Positions 42,030 to 51,188 of a stretch of DNA of 64,000 nt are shown in pieces (within the stretch, counting starts at the first letter, position 1; each line of letters begins with the position of its first letter). Made by a program: the position numbers and the translations under genes. The stretch covers positions 81,266 to 145,265 of the forward strand of contig JAIUNK010000007.1 of NCBI GenBank assembly GCA_020161845.1, read 5' to 3'. This DNA comes from Actinomycetota bacterium. GTDB lineage: Bacteria; Actinomycetota; Actinomycetes; Actinomycetales; Dermatophilaceae. A model generated the notes under the pieces. It worked only from the letters and a program-made list of their open reading frames with translations. It was not told where the DNA came from and made no database searches.

Positions 42030-42083
42030 GCTCCGATCGGTGCCTGGTGGGGGTCCCGGCCCCACCAACGCTCCGATCGGAGC
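42030..42083. repeat. Palindromic repeat family A, copy 2 (54 nt)
   Basis: Starts GCTCCGATCGGTGC (42030) and ends with the perfect 14-bp palindrome GCTCCGATCGGAGC (42070-42083); GGTGGGG and CCCCACC pair inside. Same length and layout as 14939-14992. Confidence 0.85.
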
Positions 42084-42175
42084 CCCGGGCGCCGCTGCGC
42101 CGCTGCGCCGCGTCGTACCGTCGGTGGACCCCGCGCTCCGACCTGGGGTGGACGCGCTCCGCCGCCACCGCGGCC

Positions 42176-42181
42176 TAGCCT
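42176..42181 (+). promoter_or_regulatory. -10 hexamer, leaderless start of kinase 5
   Basis: TAGCCT, 6 nt before the GTG at 42188, with no Shine-Dalgarno sequence. Confidence 0.55.
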
Positions 42182-42187
42182 GACGGA

Positions 42188-43495
42188 GTGAGGATCCGCG
42201 ACGCCCCTGGTTGGTGGGCCGCCCACCCGATGGCGGGCGACGCGTTCTGGGCGCTGGTCGTCATGCCGATCGTGCTGATCTCCGCCACCGACGCCACGGT
42301 CGGCGGGCTGCGCGGCGCGCAGGGTCTGGTGCTGGGCGCGATGATCCTGGTCCCGATGCTGTGGCGGCGTACCCACCCCGACCTCTTCGCGGGATCCGTC
42401 GTGGCGGCCCACCTGGTGATCCTCGTCGCCAGCGACCGGTTCAGCCCGCTGTCCATCGCGGTGCCGATCGTGCTGTATGCGGTGGCGGCGTACAGTCCGC
42501 ACCGCTGGTACCGGGCCTGGCTCCTCGTCGCGGTCCTCGGCTCGCTCGCGGCCGGTCTGCGGTGGGCGGTCCCCGAACCGGGAACCCCGCAGCGCGTCTT
42601 CGCCTTCCTGGTCGTGACGGTCTTCTGCCTCGCGGTGGTGGCGGCCTCCTGGGTCGCCGGGGAGCTGGCGCGGCAGCGGCGCGACAACCTCACGGCGCTG
42701 CGGGAGCGCGCGGAGGCCCTCGAACGCGAGCGCGACCAGCGCATCCGCCTCGCCGCCGAGGAGGAACGCTCCCGGATCGCCCGCGAGATGCACGACGTGG
42801 TCGCGCACAATCTCTCGGTGATCGTGGTGCAGGCGGACGGGGCGCGGTACGCCGCCACCCACGGCGCGGACCCGGCGGCCCGGGCCGAGATCGCCGCGCG
42901 CGCCCTGGACACGATCGGGGCGACGGCCCGCGAGGCGCTCGCCGAGACGCGGCGCCTCGTGGGGGTGCTGCGCAGCGACGCCGAGGCGGCGGACTACGCG
43001 CCCCGGGCCACCCTGGAGCAGATCGGGGAGTTGGTGGCCCGGATGGCGGCGGCGGGCGTGCCCGCGACGTACGCCGTGACCGGCGAGCCCGCCGCCCATC
43101 CCGTGCTGACAGCCGGCGCCGAGATGACCGCCTATCGGGTCGTGCAGGAGTCGTTGACCAATGTGGTCAAGCACGGTGGACCGGGCGCGTCGGTGCACGT
43201 CCAGGTCGACCACCGCCCGGAGGCCCTGGTCGTCGCGATCGCCGACACGGGCCGGGGATCGTTCGGCGGCGCCGCGGACGACGGGGCCGGGCATGGGCTG
43301 ATCGGGATGCGCGAGCGGGTCACGGCGTACGGCGGGACGCTGCTGGCCCAGGACCGGATGGCCGGCGGCTTCGAGGTGATCGCGACGATGCCGACGGGTA
43401 CCCGCCGTGAGGCGACCCGGGCCGACATGAATCTTCGGGACACGACTCTTCAGGACACGACTCTGCACGACACGAATCGGGAGGCTGAGGGATGA
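42188..43495 (+). CDS. Sensor histidine kinase, HisKA_3 type (pair 5)
   Basis: 435 residues from GTG. Membrane helices about 18-165 (FWALVVMPIVLISATDATVG, LVAVLGSLAAGLRW, FAFLVVTVFCLAVVAASWVA), then a long coiled linker (LTALRERAEALERERDQRIR), phospho-acceptor motif IAREMHDVVAHNLSVIVVQA and ATPase domain with GHGLIGMRERVTAYGG. The last 25 residues are an odd tail of pentapeptide-like units (NLRDT, TLQDT, TLHDT), encoded by a 15-bp DNA repeat. Overlaps its regulator by 4 nt. Confidence 0.92.
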   Translation: MRIRDAPGWWAAHPMAGDAFWALVVMPIVLISATDATVGGLRGAQGLVLGAMILVPMLWRRTHPDLFAGSVVAAHLVILVASDRFSPLSIAVPIVLYAVAAYSPHRWYRAWLLVAVLGSLAAGLRWAVPEPGTPQRVFAFLVVTVFCLAVVAASWVAGELARQRRDNLTALRERAEALERERDQRIRLAAEEERSRIAREMHDVVAHNLSVIVVQADGARYAATHGADPAARAEIAARALDTIGATAREALAETRRLVGVLRSDAEAADYAPRATLEQIGELVARMAAAGVPATYAVTGEPAAHPVLTAGAEMTAYRVVQESLTNVVKHGGPGASVHVQVDHRPEALVVAIADTGRGSFGGAADDGAGHGLIGMRERVTAYGGTLLAQDRMAGGFEVIATMPTGTRREATRADMNLRDTTLQDTTLHDTNREAEG

Positions 43496-44196
43496 TCCGG
43501 CTGCTGTTGGCCGACGACCAGGCGCTGGTGCGGGCGGGGTTTCGGATGGTGCTGGACGCCCAGCCCGACATGAGCGTGGTCGGGGAGGTCGGCGACGGTC
43601 AGGCGGCCGTCGACGCGGTGAGCGCCGCGGCCGCCGCCGTGGCGGCCGGCGCCTGCGGAGCGGCGCTGCCCGATGTCGTCCTGATGGACATCCGGATGCC
43701 GGGGCTCGACGGCGTGGCGGCCACCCAGCGCATCGTCGACTCCGGGGTCGCCACGAAGATCCTGGTGCTGACGACGTTCGACCTGGACGAATACGTGTTC
43801 GCCTCGCTGCGGGCCGGCGCCTCCGGCTTCCTGCTCAAGGACGCCGGCCCGGAAGAACTGCTCACCGCCATCCGCGCCGTACACTCCGGCGACGCCGTCG
43901 TGGCGCCGAGCGCGACCCGGCGACTGCTGGACCGATTCGTCCCCACGCTGCCCGCCACCGTCGAGGAGATGCGTTCTCCCGACGAGCGGCTCGCGGCGCT
44001 GACCGAGCGGGAGCGCGAGGTCTTGGCCGCGGTCGGGCGGGGGCTGACGAACGCCGAGATCGCCGCGGACCTGTTCCTGGCCGAGGCCACCGTGAAGACG
44101 CACATCGGGCACATCCTGGCCAAACTCCAGCTGCGCGACCGGGTGCAGATGGTGGTGCTGGCGTACGACACCGGCCTGGTCCACCCCGCCCGCTGA
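43492..44196 (+). CDS. NarL/LuxR-family response regulator (pair 5)
   Basis: 234 residues. The receiver has an Ala-rich insertion (about 44-58) before the phospho-acceptor Asp66 in PDVVLMDIRMP; Thr in LVLTTFDLDEYV, Lys in GFLLKDAGPEE; C-terminal LuxR domain [20 protein letters not shown]. It overlaps kinase 5 by 4 nt and is followed by a hairpin and then the MacB/FtsX-type transporter, its most likely target. Confidence 0.92.
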   Translation: MIRLLLADDQALVRAGFRMVLDAQPDMSVVGEVGDGQAAVDAVSAAAAAVAAGACGAALPDVVLMDIRMPGLDGVAATQRIVDSGVATKILVLTTFDLDEYVFASLRAGASGFLLKDAGPEELLTAIRAVHSGDAVVAPSATRRLLDRFVPTLPATVEEMRSPDERLAALTEREREVLAAVGRGLTNAEIAADLFLAEATVKTHIGHILAKLQLRDRVQMVVLAYDTGLVHPAR

Positions 44197-44211
44197 CCGC
44201 GCCACCCGGCC

Positions 44212-44237
44212 CGGCGTACGACCGCAGTCGTACGCCG
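44212..44237. terminator. 11-bp-arm hairpin terminator of pair 5
   Basis: CGGCGTACGAC and GTCGTACGCCG pair perfectly around the 4-nt loop CGCA, 16 nt after the regulator stop. No T run. Confidence 0.65.
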
Positions 44238-44329
44238 CGGATCCACCCGCCGCCCGATCCGCCGGTAGTCCCCGCCTTCGTAACGTCGTGAGCAGCACAG
44301 ATCCGACTCCACGACACCGAGCAGGGGAC

Positions 44330-45109
44330 ATGAAACCCATCGCACCGGCGGCCACGCCGAGCAGCGCCGCGGCACCAGGCACCCAGATCCGCCCCGCGAT
44401 CCGCACCCACGACCTGACCAAGACCTACGGCGTCGGCCCCACCGCCGTCACGGCCCTCGACGCGGTCAGCGTCGACATCGCCGCCGGCGCGTTCACCGCC
44501 ATCATGGGCCCGTCGGGCTCGGGCAAGTCCACGCTGATGCACGTCGCGGCCGGGCTCGACGAGGCCACCGCCGGCCGGGCCTGGATCGGCGACGTCGAGA
44601 TCACCGCGCTGTCGGACGACGACCTCACCAGGCTGCGCCGCGACCGGGTCGGCTTCGTCTTTCAGACGTTCAACCTCATGCCGACGCTGGACGCCCGCGC
44701 CAACATCCTGCTGCCGACCAAGCTGGCGGGTCGCCGTCCGGACATCGCCTGGTTCGAGCAGGTGGTGGGGGTCCTCGGGATCGGCGACCGGCTGACCCAT
44801 CGGCCGGCGGAGCTCTCCGGCGGCCAGCAGCAGCGGGTCGCGATCGCCCGCGCCCTGGTGGCGCGCCCGGACGTCATCTTCGCCGACGAGCCCACCGGGG
44901 CACTGGACTCGGCCTCCGGCCAGGCGATCCTGGACTTCCTCGCCCGCAGCGTCGCCGAACTGGGCCAGACCGTCGTCATGGTCACCCACGACCGGACCGC
45001 CGCCTCGTACGCCGACCGCGTCATCACCCTCGCCGATGGCCGGGTGGTCGCCGATGGCCCACTGCTCGACGCCGGACCGGCGCTCCCCGCCGGCCGGATC
45101 GGGGGCTGA
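44330..45109 (+). CDS. MacB/LolD-type ABC transporter ATP-binding protein
   Basis: 259 residues from ATG at 44330; a GTG at 44288 is an alternative in-frame start. Walker A MGPSGSGKSTLMH, signature ELSGGQQQRVAIARAL, Walker B VIFADEPTGALDSAS and switch VMVTHDRTAAS are all intact and of the MacB class, which powers mechanotransmission rather than classical transport. The gene ends 4 nt before the FtsX-like permease. Probably exports or extracts a peptide, lipoprotein or antibiotic. Confidence 0.92.
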   Translation: MKPIAPAATPSSAAAPGTQIRPAIRTHDLTKTYGVGPTAVTALDAVSVDIAAGAFTAIMGPSGSGKSTLMHVAAGLDEATAGRAWIGDVEITALSDDDLTRLRRDRVGFVFQTFNLMPTLDARANILLPTKLAGRRPDIAWFEQVVGVLGIGDRLTHRPAELSGGQQQRVAIARALVARPDVIFADEPTGALDSASGQAILDFLARSVAELGQTVVMVTHDRTAASYADRVITLADGRVVADGPLLDAGPALPAGRIGG

Positions 45110-45113
45110 CGCC

Positions 45114-47642
45114 ATGCTCACCCAGCCACGCCGGCTCATCTCGGCCGCGATCGCCATCCTTCTCGGGGTCGCGTTCGTCGCGGCCGCCCTCGGCCTCGGC
45201 AGCGCCCTGCGCGGCACCGTCGAACGGGCGGCCGCCGCGAGCATCGGCGATGCCGCCGTCGTCGTCACCCCACGACAGGTTCGCGGGATGCCGTCGGAGC
45301 CGGTGACCGGGGCGTACGTGGCCGCGCTGCGCACGATCCCCGGCGTCACCGGGGTCCGCCCGCTCGTCAACACCGTGCTCACCCAGGGGATCTCGGGTCA
45401 GCCGGCGCCCGTTGCCGCGCAGACCCTGCCCCTGACAGCACCCCTGACCCCGACGCCGACAGAGCCGCCGGGCGACCGCGCCGCCCTGCAGTCCGGGCGA
45501 CTCCCCAGTGCCCCCGGCGAGGTCGCCATCAACCCCGCGATGGCGCAGACGCGGCGGGTGCAGGTCGGCGACGAGATCCGGTTCGTCGCCTCCGCGAGTG
45601 CCCCGACGGACAGTCCGGGGGCCATGGCCGCCCGCGTCGTGGGGATCCTCGTGCCGGGTCCCGGGGCGGACCGCGGGGGGATGCCGGCCGTGTACGCCGC
45701 GAGCGGTGACCTGCTCACCTGGGCCGGACGCCCGGCGTCGGGCGGGTACGACGACGTCATGGTCACGGCGGCCCCGGGCGCCGATCCGGCCGCCATCGTC
45801 GCCGCCGCCCAGGCCCTGCCCGGCGCGCCGGCCGTCACGGTCCGGACCGCGCCCGACGAGGTCGCCGTCCGGGTGGCCGCGATGGACCGGGACAGCGGCG
45901 TCTTCACCGGCCTGCTGTTGGCGTTCGCGGCGATCTCGGTGCTGGTCAGCTCGATCGTCATCGCCAACACGTTCGCGATCGTCGTGGCCCAGCAGGTCCG
46001 GGCGCTGGCGCTGCTGCGCTGCGTCGGCGCGACCCGACGGCAGGTGTTCCGCCGGGTCCTGCGCGACGCGCTCGTCGTCGCCGGCGTCGCCAGCCTCGCG
46101 GGGCTGGCCCTCGGGATCGCCGTGGTGGCCGTGCTCGTCCGGCTGTCCCAGGGGTCGCCGATGGCGCTCGCCGGGATCGGGCTGACGCCCACCGGCGTCG
46201 TCGTACCGCTCCTCGTCGGCCTCGTCGTCACCCTCGCCGCCGCGATCGTCCCGGCGCTCCGGGCGACCCGCGTCGCGCCGCTCGCGGCGCTGCGCCCGGA
46301 GGTGGGCCTGGGTCAGACGCGGCGCGGCGGTCGCCTCCGGACGGCCGCGGGGCTGACGCTCGCGGTGATCGGGGCCGCGGGTCTGGTGCTGGGCGCCACC
46401 CGCCACGATGTGCTGATCGGGCTGGCGAGCGGGGCCGCCTCCGTGCTGGGCGTCGTGCTGGTCGGCCAGGTCATCACGCCGCCGTTGGCCCGCGCCCTGG
46501 GCGCGATCCCGGCCCGCCTCGCCGGGCTCCCCGGCCAGCTGGCGGTCGACAACTCCCGCCGCAATCCGGCCCGGGCTGCGGCGACCGTGAGCGCACTGTT
46601 CGTCGGGGTCACGCTCATCACGTTGATGAGCGTCGGCGCGGCCACCGCGCAGCGGTCGGTCGGTGCCGAGCTGGACCGGCATATGCCGATCGATGCCGTG
46701 GTCAGCGCCACGCCGGACCTCTCCGAGGGCGACCGGACGGCGCTGGCCCGGGTGCCTGGCGTGCTCGCGGTCGTCCGGACGCAGTCGGCGTCGGCGATGC
46801 TGCAGGTCGAGGGCGAGGAACCCCAACCGACGACCCTCCTCGGACTCGGCGCGGACGCGGCCTCCGTCGTCCGGTCCGACGCCTTCGCCGGGGTCCGCGA
46901 CGCCACCGTCCTGCTCGGCACGCAGCTGGGCATCGCGGACGGCGCACCGGTACGGCTGACCATCGGGGACCACGCCGTCACCGCGCGGGCCCTCGTCCGC
47001 GGCCAACACTCCCCCACCGTGCCGCTGGCGACACTGCAGCGCCTGCTCGGGGAGGGCGCGCCGACCACGGTCCCGCCCACCGGCTCGGGCGCCGCGATGA
47101 CCCAGTACTGGGTGCGCTTCGCCGGCGGCGTCGACGGGGTCGCCGGCACCGAGCGACTGCGCGAGGTCGTCGCCGGCCGGCCGGGCGTCGTGGTCGACAG
47201 CGCCGCGGCGCAGCGCGCCGAGCTGGATTCGGTGCTGGCGATGCTGCTGTACGTCGTCACCGGCATGCTCGCCGTCGCCGTCGTGATCGCGCTGGTCGGC
47301 GTCGGCAACACGCTCGGACTGTCCGTGTTGGAGCGCACCCGCGAGAACGGGCTGCTGCGCGCGCTCGGGGTCACCCGGCGCCAGGTCCGCGGGATGCTCG
47401 GCATCGAAGCGCTGGTCCTGGCCGGCGTCGGGACCGTGCTGGGGATCGTGCTGGGGATCGGGTACGGCGTCGCCGGCTCGCACGCGTTGATCGGCCGCAC
47501 CGTCGATGTCGTGGTGACGGTGCCCTGGCCGCGGCTGGCGCTGATCGCCGGGATCGCCCTCGCGGCGGGCTGGCTGGCATCGGTGCTGCCCGGCCGGCGG
47601 GCCGCCCACGTCCCCCCGAGCGCCGCCCTGGCCACCGAATAA
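45114..47642 (+). CDS. FtsX-like permease, two-domain
   Basis: 842 residues. An N-terminal membrane helix (LISAAIAILLGVAFVAAALG) is followed by a MacB-type extracytoplasmic domain (about 40-260) and the first FtsX core (FTGLLLAFAAISVLVSSIVIA). Two middle helices come next, then a second periplasmic-like domain and a second FtsX core (MLLYVVTGMLAVAVVIALVGV), ending AGWLASVLPGRRAAHVPP. This duplicated form is typical of Gram-positive peptide-detoxifying permeases. It pairs with the ATPase at 44330. Confidence 0.92.
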   Translation: MLTQPRRLISAAIAILLGVAFVAAALGLGSALRGTVERAAAASIGDAAVVVTPRQVRGMPSEPVTGAYVAALRTIPGVTGVRPLVNTVLTQGISGQPAPVAAQTLPLTAPLTPTPTEPPGDRAALQSGRLPSAPGEVAINPAMAQTRRVQVGDEIRFVASASAPTDSPGAMAARVVGILVPGPGADRGGMPAVYAASGDLLTWAGRPASGGYDDVMVTAAPGADPAAIVAAAQALPGAPAVTVRTAPDEVAVRVAAMDRDSGVFTGLLLAFAAISVLVSSIVIANTFAIVVAQQVRALALLRCVGATRRQVFRRVLRDALVVAGVASLAGLALGIAVVAVLVRLSQGSPMALAGIGLTPTGVVVPLLVGLVVTLAAAIVPALRATRVAPLAALRPEVGLGQTRRGGRLRTAAGLTLAVIGAAGLVLGATRHDVLIGLASGAASVLGVVLVGQVITPPLARALGAIPARLAGLPGQLAVDNSRRNPARAAATVSALFVGVTLITLMSVGAATAQRSVGAELDRHMPIDAVVSATPDLSEGDRTALARVPGVLAVVRTQSASAMLQVEGEEPQPTTLLGLGADAASVVRSDAFAGVRDATVLLGTQLGIADGAPVRLTIGDHAVTARALVRGQHSPTVPLATLQRLLGEGAPTTVPPTGSGAAMTQYWVRFAGGVDGVAGTERLREVVAGRPGVVVDSAAAQRAELDSVLAMLLYVVTGMLAVAVVIALVGVGNTLGLSVLERTRENGLLRALGVTRRQVRGMLGIEALVLAGVGTVLGIVLGIGYGVAGSHALIGRTVDVVVTVPWPRLALIAGIALAAGWLASVLPGRRAAHVPPSAALATE

Positions 47643-47658
47643 GACGGGACCGGCTCGG

Positions 47659-48747
47659 TCAGCCGCGCTCGGCTCGGATGTGGCCGACGAGTCGGCCGAG
47701 CACGTCCTCCAAGGTGACGATCCCCACCAGCACGCCACGGTCCGGCGGCACGAGTCCCGCGTCGCCCTGCGCCGAATCTGCCGGCCCCACCCGGCGTACC
47801 TGCGCGATGTGCACCTGGGTGGACTGCATCGCCTCCAGAAGCGTGCGCAGGCTGGCGGCGTCGCAGACCGCCGGCAGCGGCCGGACGACGTCCCGGCGCA
47901 GCTCATCGCCGAGTGCGGCCGGGTCGACGGTGATCACGTCCTTGAGGTGCACATAGCCGAGGTACGCCGCCTCCGCATCGGACGCCACGACCGGGAGTCG
48001 GGAGTAGCCGGTCTGGGCGGCCAACGCCTCGATCTCGCCGCGGGGCTGGCCGAGCCGGGCCGTGGCGACCTTGGCCAGCGGGATCAGCGCGTCGGCGACG
48101 GTGTCCTCGTCGAACGACAGCGCCCCCGCGAGCAGCGCCTTCTCCTTCGCATCGAGCAGCCCCTCGTCGGCGGCCTCCTCGACCATGGCCTGGACCTGCT
48201 CGCGCGTGAAGGCGCTGGCCACCTCGTCCTTGGGCTGCACGCGGATCAGCCGCAAGATGCCGTTGGCCAGCGCGTTCAGAGCGATGACGAACGGTCCGAG
48301 CAGCTTGGCACACAGCACCAGCGCCGGTACCAGCCACAACGCCGTGCGGTCGGGCCCCGCCAGCGCGATGTTCTTCGGGATCATCTCGCCGAGCACGACG
48401 TGCAGGTAGACCACGATGAGCAGGGCGAGGGCGAAGGCGATGGGGTGCAGCAGGTGGTCCGGGACGCCGACCGCCGCGAACGGGACCTCGAGCAGGTGCG
48501 CGAGGGCGGGCTCGCCGACGGCGCCCAGCCCGAGGGAGGCCAGCGTGATGCCGAGCTGGGCTGTGGCCAGCATCAGCGAGACTCGTTCCATCGCCGAGAT
48601 GACGATCTTCGCCGGCTTGGAGCCGGCGTGGGCGAGGGGCTCGATGGCACTGCGCCGAGCCGAGATCACGGCGAACTCGGCGCCCACGAAGAAGGCGTTG
48701 AGCAGCAGCAGCACCAGCGCGATCAGGAGGAAGCCGCCGTCGTTCAT
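47659..48747 (-). CDS. CNNM/DUF21 and CBS-domain membrane protein (short form)
   Basis: 362 residues. The N-terminal CNNM (DUF21) transmembrane domain has helices LLIALVLLLLNAFFVGAEFA and FALALLIVVYLHVVLGEMIP, followed by a CBS pair (SRLPVVASDAEAAYLGYV, LVGIVTLEDVLGRLVGHI). It lacks the CorC/HlyC C-terminal domain present in the overlapping upstream gene. By family it may transport Mg2+ or Co2+ or regulate such transport; the hemolysin label is historical. It is the second gene of a pair, sharing 4 nt. Confidence 0.88.
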   Translation of the reverse strand: MNDGGFLLIALVLLLLNAFFVGAEFAVISARRSAIEPLAHAGSKPAKIVISAMERVSLMLATAQLGITLASLGLGAVGEPALAHLLEVPFAAVGVPDHLLHPIAFALALLIVVYLHVVLGEMIPKNIALAGPDRTALWLVPALVLCAKLLGPFVIALNALANGILRLIRVQPKDEVASAFTREQVQAMVEEAADEGLLDAKEKALLAGALSFDEDTVADALIPLAKVATARLGQPRGEIEALAAQTGYSRLPVVASDAEAAYLGYVHLKDVITVDPAALGDELRRDVVRPLPAVCDAASLRTLLEAMQSTQVHIAQVRRVGPADSAQGDAGLVPPDRGVLVGIVTLEDVLGRLVGHIRAERG

Positions 48748-50192
48748 CGGCCCGCCTCCGCTGCCTGGTCGGCTGCGTCTGCCGTGTGGTTGTCGGCGTC
48801 GGCCTTGCCGGCGGCGGCGTCCGAGTTCTCGGCCTCGGCCTCGGCCTCGGCCTCGGCGTCATCGTCCGCGATGGGCTCGCCCACCTCGACCCTGATCCGG
48901 TCGACCCGCAGGCCGTCCAGCGCCGTCACCGTCAACGTCACCGGATAGCGCCGCCGGGTTTCGTCGTGACCCTCGACCTCGACGACGTCCCCTTCGGCGG
49001 CGAGGCGGTTGAGCCGGTCGAGGAGCAGGCCGGCGACGGTCTCGTACTCCTCGTCCTCCGGCAGGAGGACGCCCGTGACCTCCTCGACCTCGTCGGGGCG
49101 CAGCAGGCCGGAGACCTCCCAGGAGCCGGGCTCGGTCTCGGCGACCGCGACCGGGGTGTCGTGTTCATCCTCGAGTTCGCCGATGATCTCCTCGACCAGG
49201 TCCTCCAGCGTGACGATGCCGTCCACGCCGCCGTACTCATCGATCACCACCGCCAGCTGCTGCCGACCGTCGCGCAGCACTTCCAGCAGGGCATCGAGGT
49301 CGATGGAGGCCGGGACGAGCACCGGGGGCTCCATGACGGCGGTGACGGCGGTGCTGCGACGATCCGCGGCCGGGACGGCGAGCACCTGCCGGGTCGCGAC
49401 GACGCCCACCACCCGGTCGGCGTCGCCGTCGAGCACCGGGATCCGGGCGTGGCCGGTCGCGTGCACCTGGGCCACCACGTCGGCGACGGTGTCCTGGGCG
49501 TGCACGAACGCGATCCGGGTCCGCGGCGTCATCACATCGCTCGCCCGGCGCTCGCCGAACTCGATGCTGCGCTGCACCAGTTCGGCGGTGTCCTCCGCCA
49601 GGGTGCCCTCCACGGCCGACCGGGCCACCAGGAAGTGCAGCTCCTGCGGGCCGCGGGCGCCCTCGAGCTCCTCGGTCGGCTCGATGCCCATCGCCCGCAA
49701 CGCCCGGTTCGCGGACCCGTTGAGCACGGAGATCATCGGGCGCATGGCCGTGGTGAAGCCGCGCATCGGGGCCTGGATCGCGCGCGCCGTACGCTCCGGC
49801 ACCGCGATCGCGAGGTTCTTCGGCACGAGTTCCCCGAAGATCATCGTCAGCGCCGTGGACGCCAGCATGGCCAGCGTCAGGGATACCGCGCGGGCGCCCG
49901 TGCCCTCCAGGCCCAGACCGCCGAGCGCCGGGGCGATGAGCACGGCCAGCGCCGGCTCGGCGAGGAAGCCGATGGCGAGGTTCGTGATCGTGATGCCGAG
50001 CTGCGCGCCGGACAGCTGGGTGGACAGGCTCTTCAGCGCGGCGAGGATGCCCTTGGCGCCGCCGTCGCCCGCCGCCGCCCGGCGTTCGATGTGGCCGCGG
50101 TCGACGGTGAGGAAGGCGAACTCCGCGGCGACGAACAGTCCGCACGCGGCGATCAGCAGCAGAGACAGCAGCAGGAGCAGCAGCTCGGTCAT
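48744..50192 (-). CDS. CNNM/DUF21, CBS and CorC_HlyC membrane protein (long form)
   Basis: 482 residues from ATG at 50192 (MTELLLLLLSLLLIAACGLF). CNNM transmembrane domain with LSGAQLGITITNLAIGFLAE and TMIFGELVPKNLA, CBS pair containing VIDEYGGVDGIVTLEDLVEE, and the CorC_HlyC domain (VSGLLRPDEVEEVTGVLLPE, VAGLLLDRLNRLAAEG), with a 45-residue Ala/Glu/Asp-rich acidic tail. The two genes overlap by 4 nt; their products could form a heterodimer, as CNNM proteins are dimers. Confidence 0.9.
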   Translation of the reverse strand: MTELLLLLLSLLLIAACGLFVAAEFAFLTVDRGHIERRAAAGDGGAKGILAALKSLSTQLSGAQLGITITNLAIGFLAEPALAVLIAPALGGLGLEGTGARAVSLTLAMLASTALTMIFGELVPKNLAIAVPERTARAIQAPMRGFTTAMRPMISVLNGSANRALRAMGIEPTEELEGARGPQELHFLVARSAVEGTLAEDTAELVQRSIEFGERRASDVMTPRTRIAFVHAQDTVADVVAQVHATGHARIPVLDGDADRVVGVVATRQVLAVPAADRRSTAVTAVMEPPVLVPASIDLDALLEVLRDGRQQLAVVIDEYGGVDGIVTLEDLVEEIIGELEDEHDTPVAVAETEPGSWEVSGLLRPDEVEEVTGVLLPEDEEYETVAGLLLDRLNRLAAEGDVVEVEGHDETRRRYPVTLTVTALDGLRVDRIRVEVGEPIADDDAEAEAEAEAENSDAAAGKADADNHTADAADQAAEAGR

Positions 50193-50353
50193 GGCTCCGG
50201 GGGGGTCGGGTGGCCCGGTGCCGGGGTGAGTGGCGTCGGGTCGATCGTGGGGTGCAACGCGCGCGGGCGGCGTGGGAGTTCCGCTGGCGCGCACGGATGT
50301 GCAGGTGTCCCGAGCGTACGGCGTACGTCGCAGCACGTGCGACCATGCTCGCC

Positions 50354-51134
50354 ATGAGCCGGCCCCTGCCCTGGATGACGGTCTTCCTCGACGTACCCGC
50401 CGCCAGTCAGGCCGAGACCGAGCGGTTCTGGACCGCGGTGACCGGCACCCACCTGTCGCCGCGACGCGGCCCGGACGGCACGTTCGTCACCCTGCGGCCC
50501 CCGCGGGGGGATGCCTACCTGCGCGTTCAGCGTGTCGCCTCGGGGCCCGGCGGGATCCATCTCGATCTGCACAGCGAGGATCCACATGCGCTGGCGGAGG
50601 CGGCGGTGGCCGCGGGCGCGGTGCTGATGTACGCCGAACCCGGCCTGGTCGTCCTGCGCAGCCCCGGGGGTCTGGCGCTGTGCGCCGTCGAACTGCACGA
50701 GTCCGGAGTCGTGCCCGAACCCCTCGGGTGGCCGGCGTCCGAGGGCACGACGACGCGGCTCGACCAGGTCTGCCTCGACTGCCCGCCGGGCCTGCTCGAG
50801 CCGGAGCTGGCCTTCTGGGCCGGGCTGACGGGCTGGGACGAAATCCCTTGTACGGCAGAGGAGTTCGAGTTGCTCCGACCGCCGGAGGGGACCTCGCGTC
50901 CGCTGCAGCTGCTCTTCCAACGGCTGGAGACGGCCACCCCCGGTCTGGGCGTCACCGCGCATCTGGGATGTCGCGTCCGGGCTCGATCCGGCGGGCCGTC
51001 CGGCGGTGGTGGCGGCGCATCGGGCGCTGGGCGCTCGACGCCTCAGCGAGGGGCGGGCCTGGACCGTGCTGCAGGCGCCGGGCGGTACGACGTACTGCCT
51101 CACCGACCGCGACCCGGCCACCGGACTGTGCTGA
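50354..51134 (+). pseudogene. VOC superfamily gene, single-base frameshift
   Basis: Starts MSRPLPWMTVFLDVPAASQA (an ATG at 50345 is also possible). The frame is clean through two VOC half-domains to residue about 205 (LETATPGLGVTAHL). There, an extra G in GGG at 50965-50967 shifts the frame. Removing one G restores DVASGLDPAGRPAVVAAHR... and APGGTTYCLTDRDPATGLC, a normal VOC C-terminus ending at TGA 51132-51134. So the gene is either recently inactivated or mis-sequenced. Without repair, the frame runs into 51189-51247. Confidence 0.8.
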
Positions 51135-51176
51135 CAACCGGCGGCGCACTCCGGGACGGGGGCGGGCGCGCGGGGC

Positions 51177-51182
51177 TACTCT
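51177..51182 (+). promoter_or_regulatory. -10 hexamer, leaderless start of the monoacylglycerol-lipase-like gene
   Basis: TACTCT, 6 nt before the ATG at 51189. Confidence 0.55.
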
Positions 51183-51188
51183 GCCGCC

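Noticed and set aside
39041-43468. A minus-strand open frame of about 1475 codons opposite the exporter and kinases 4 and 5
   Set aside because: It is antisense to five genes with clear domains. Its composition is Arg/Gly/Asp/Pro-rich without any motif, as expected from the complement of G+C-rich codons.
45024-47906. A minus-strand open frame of about 960 codons opposite the FtsX-like permease
   Set aside because: Antisense shadow of a well-supported permease; low-complexity translation.
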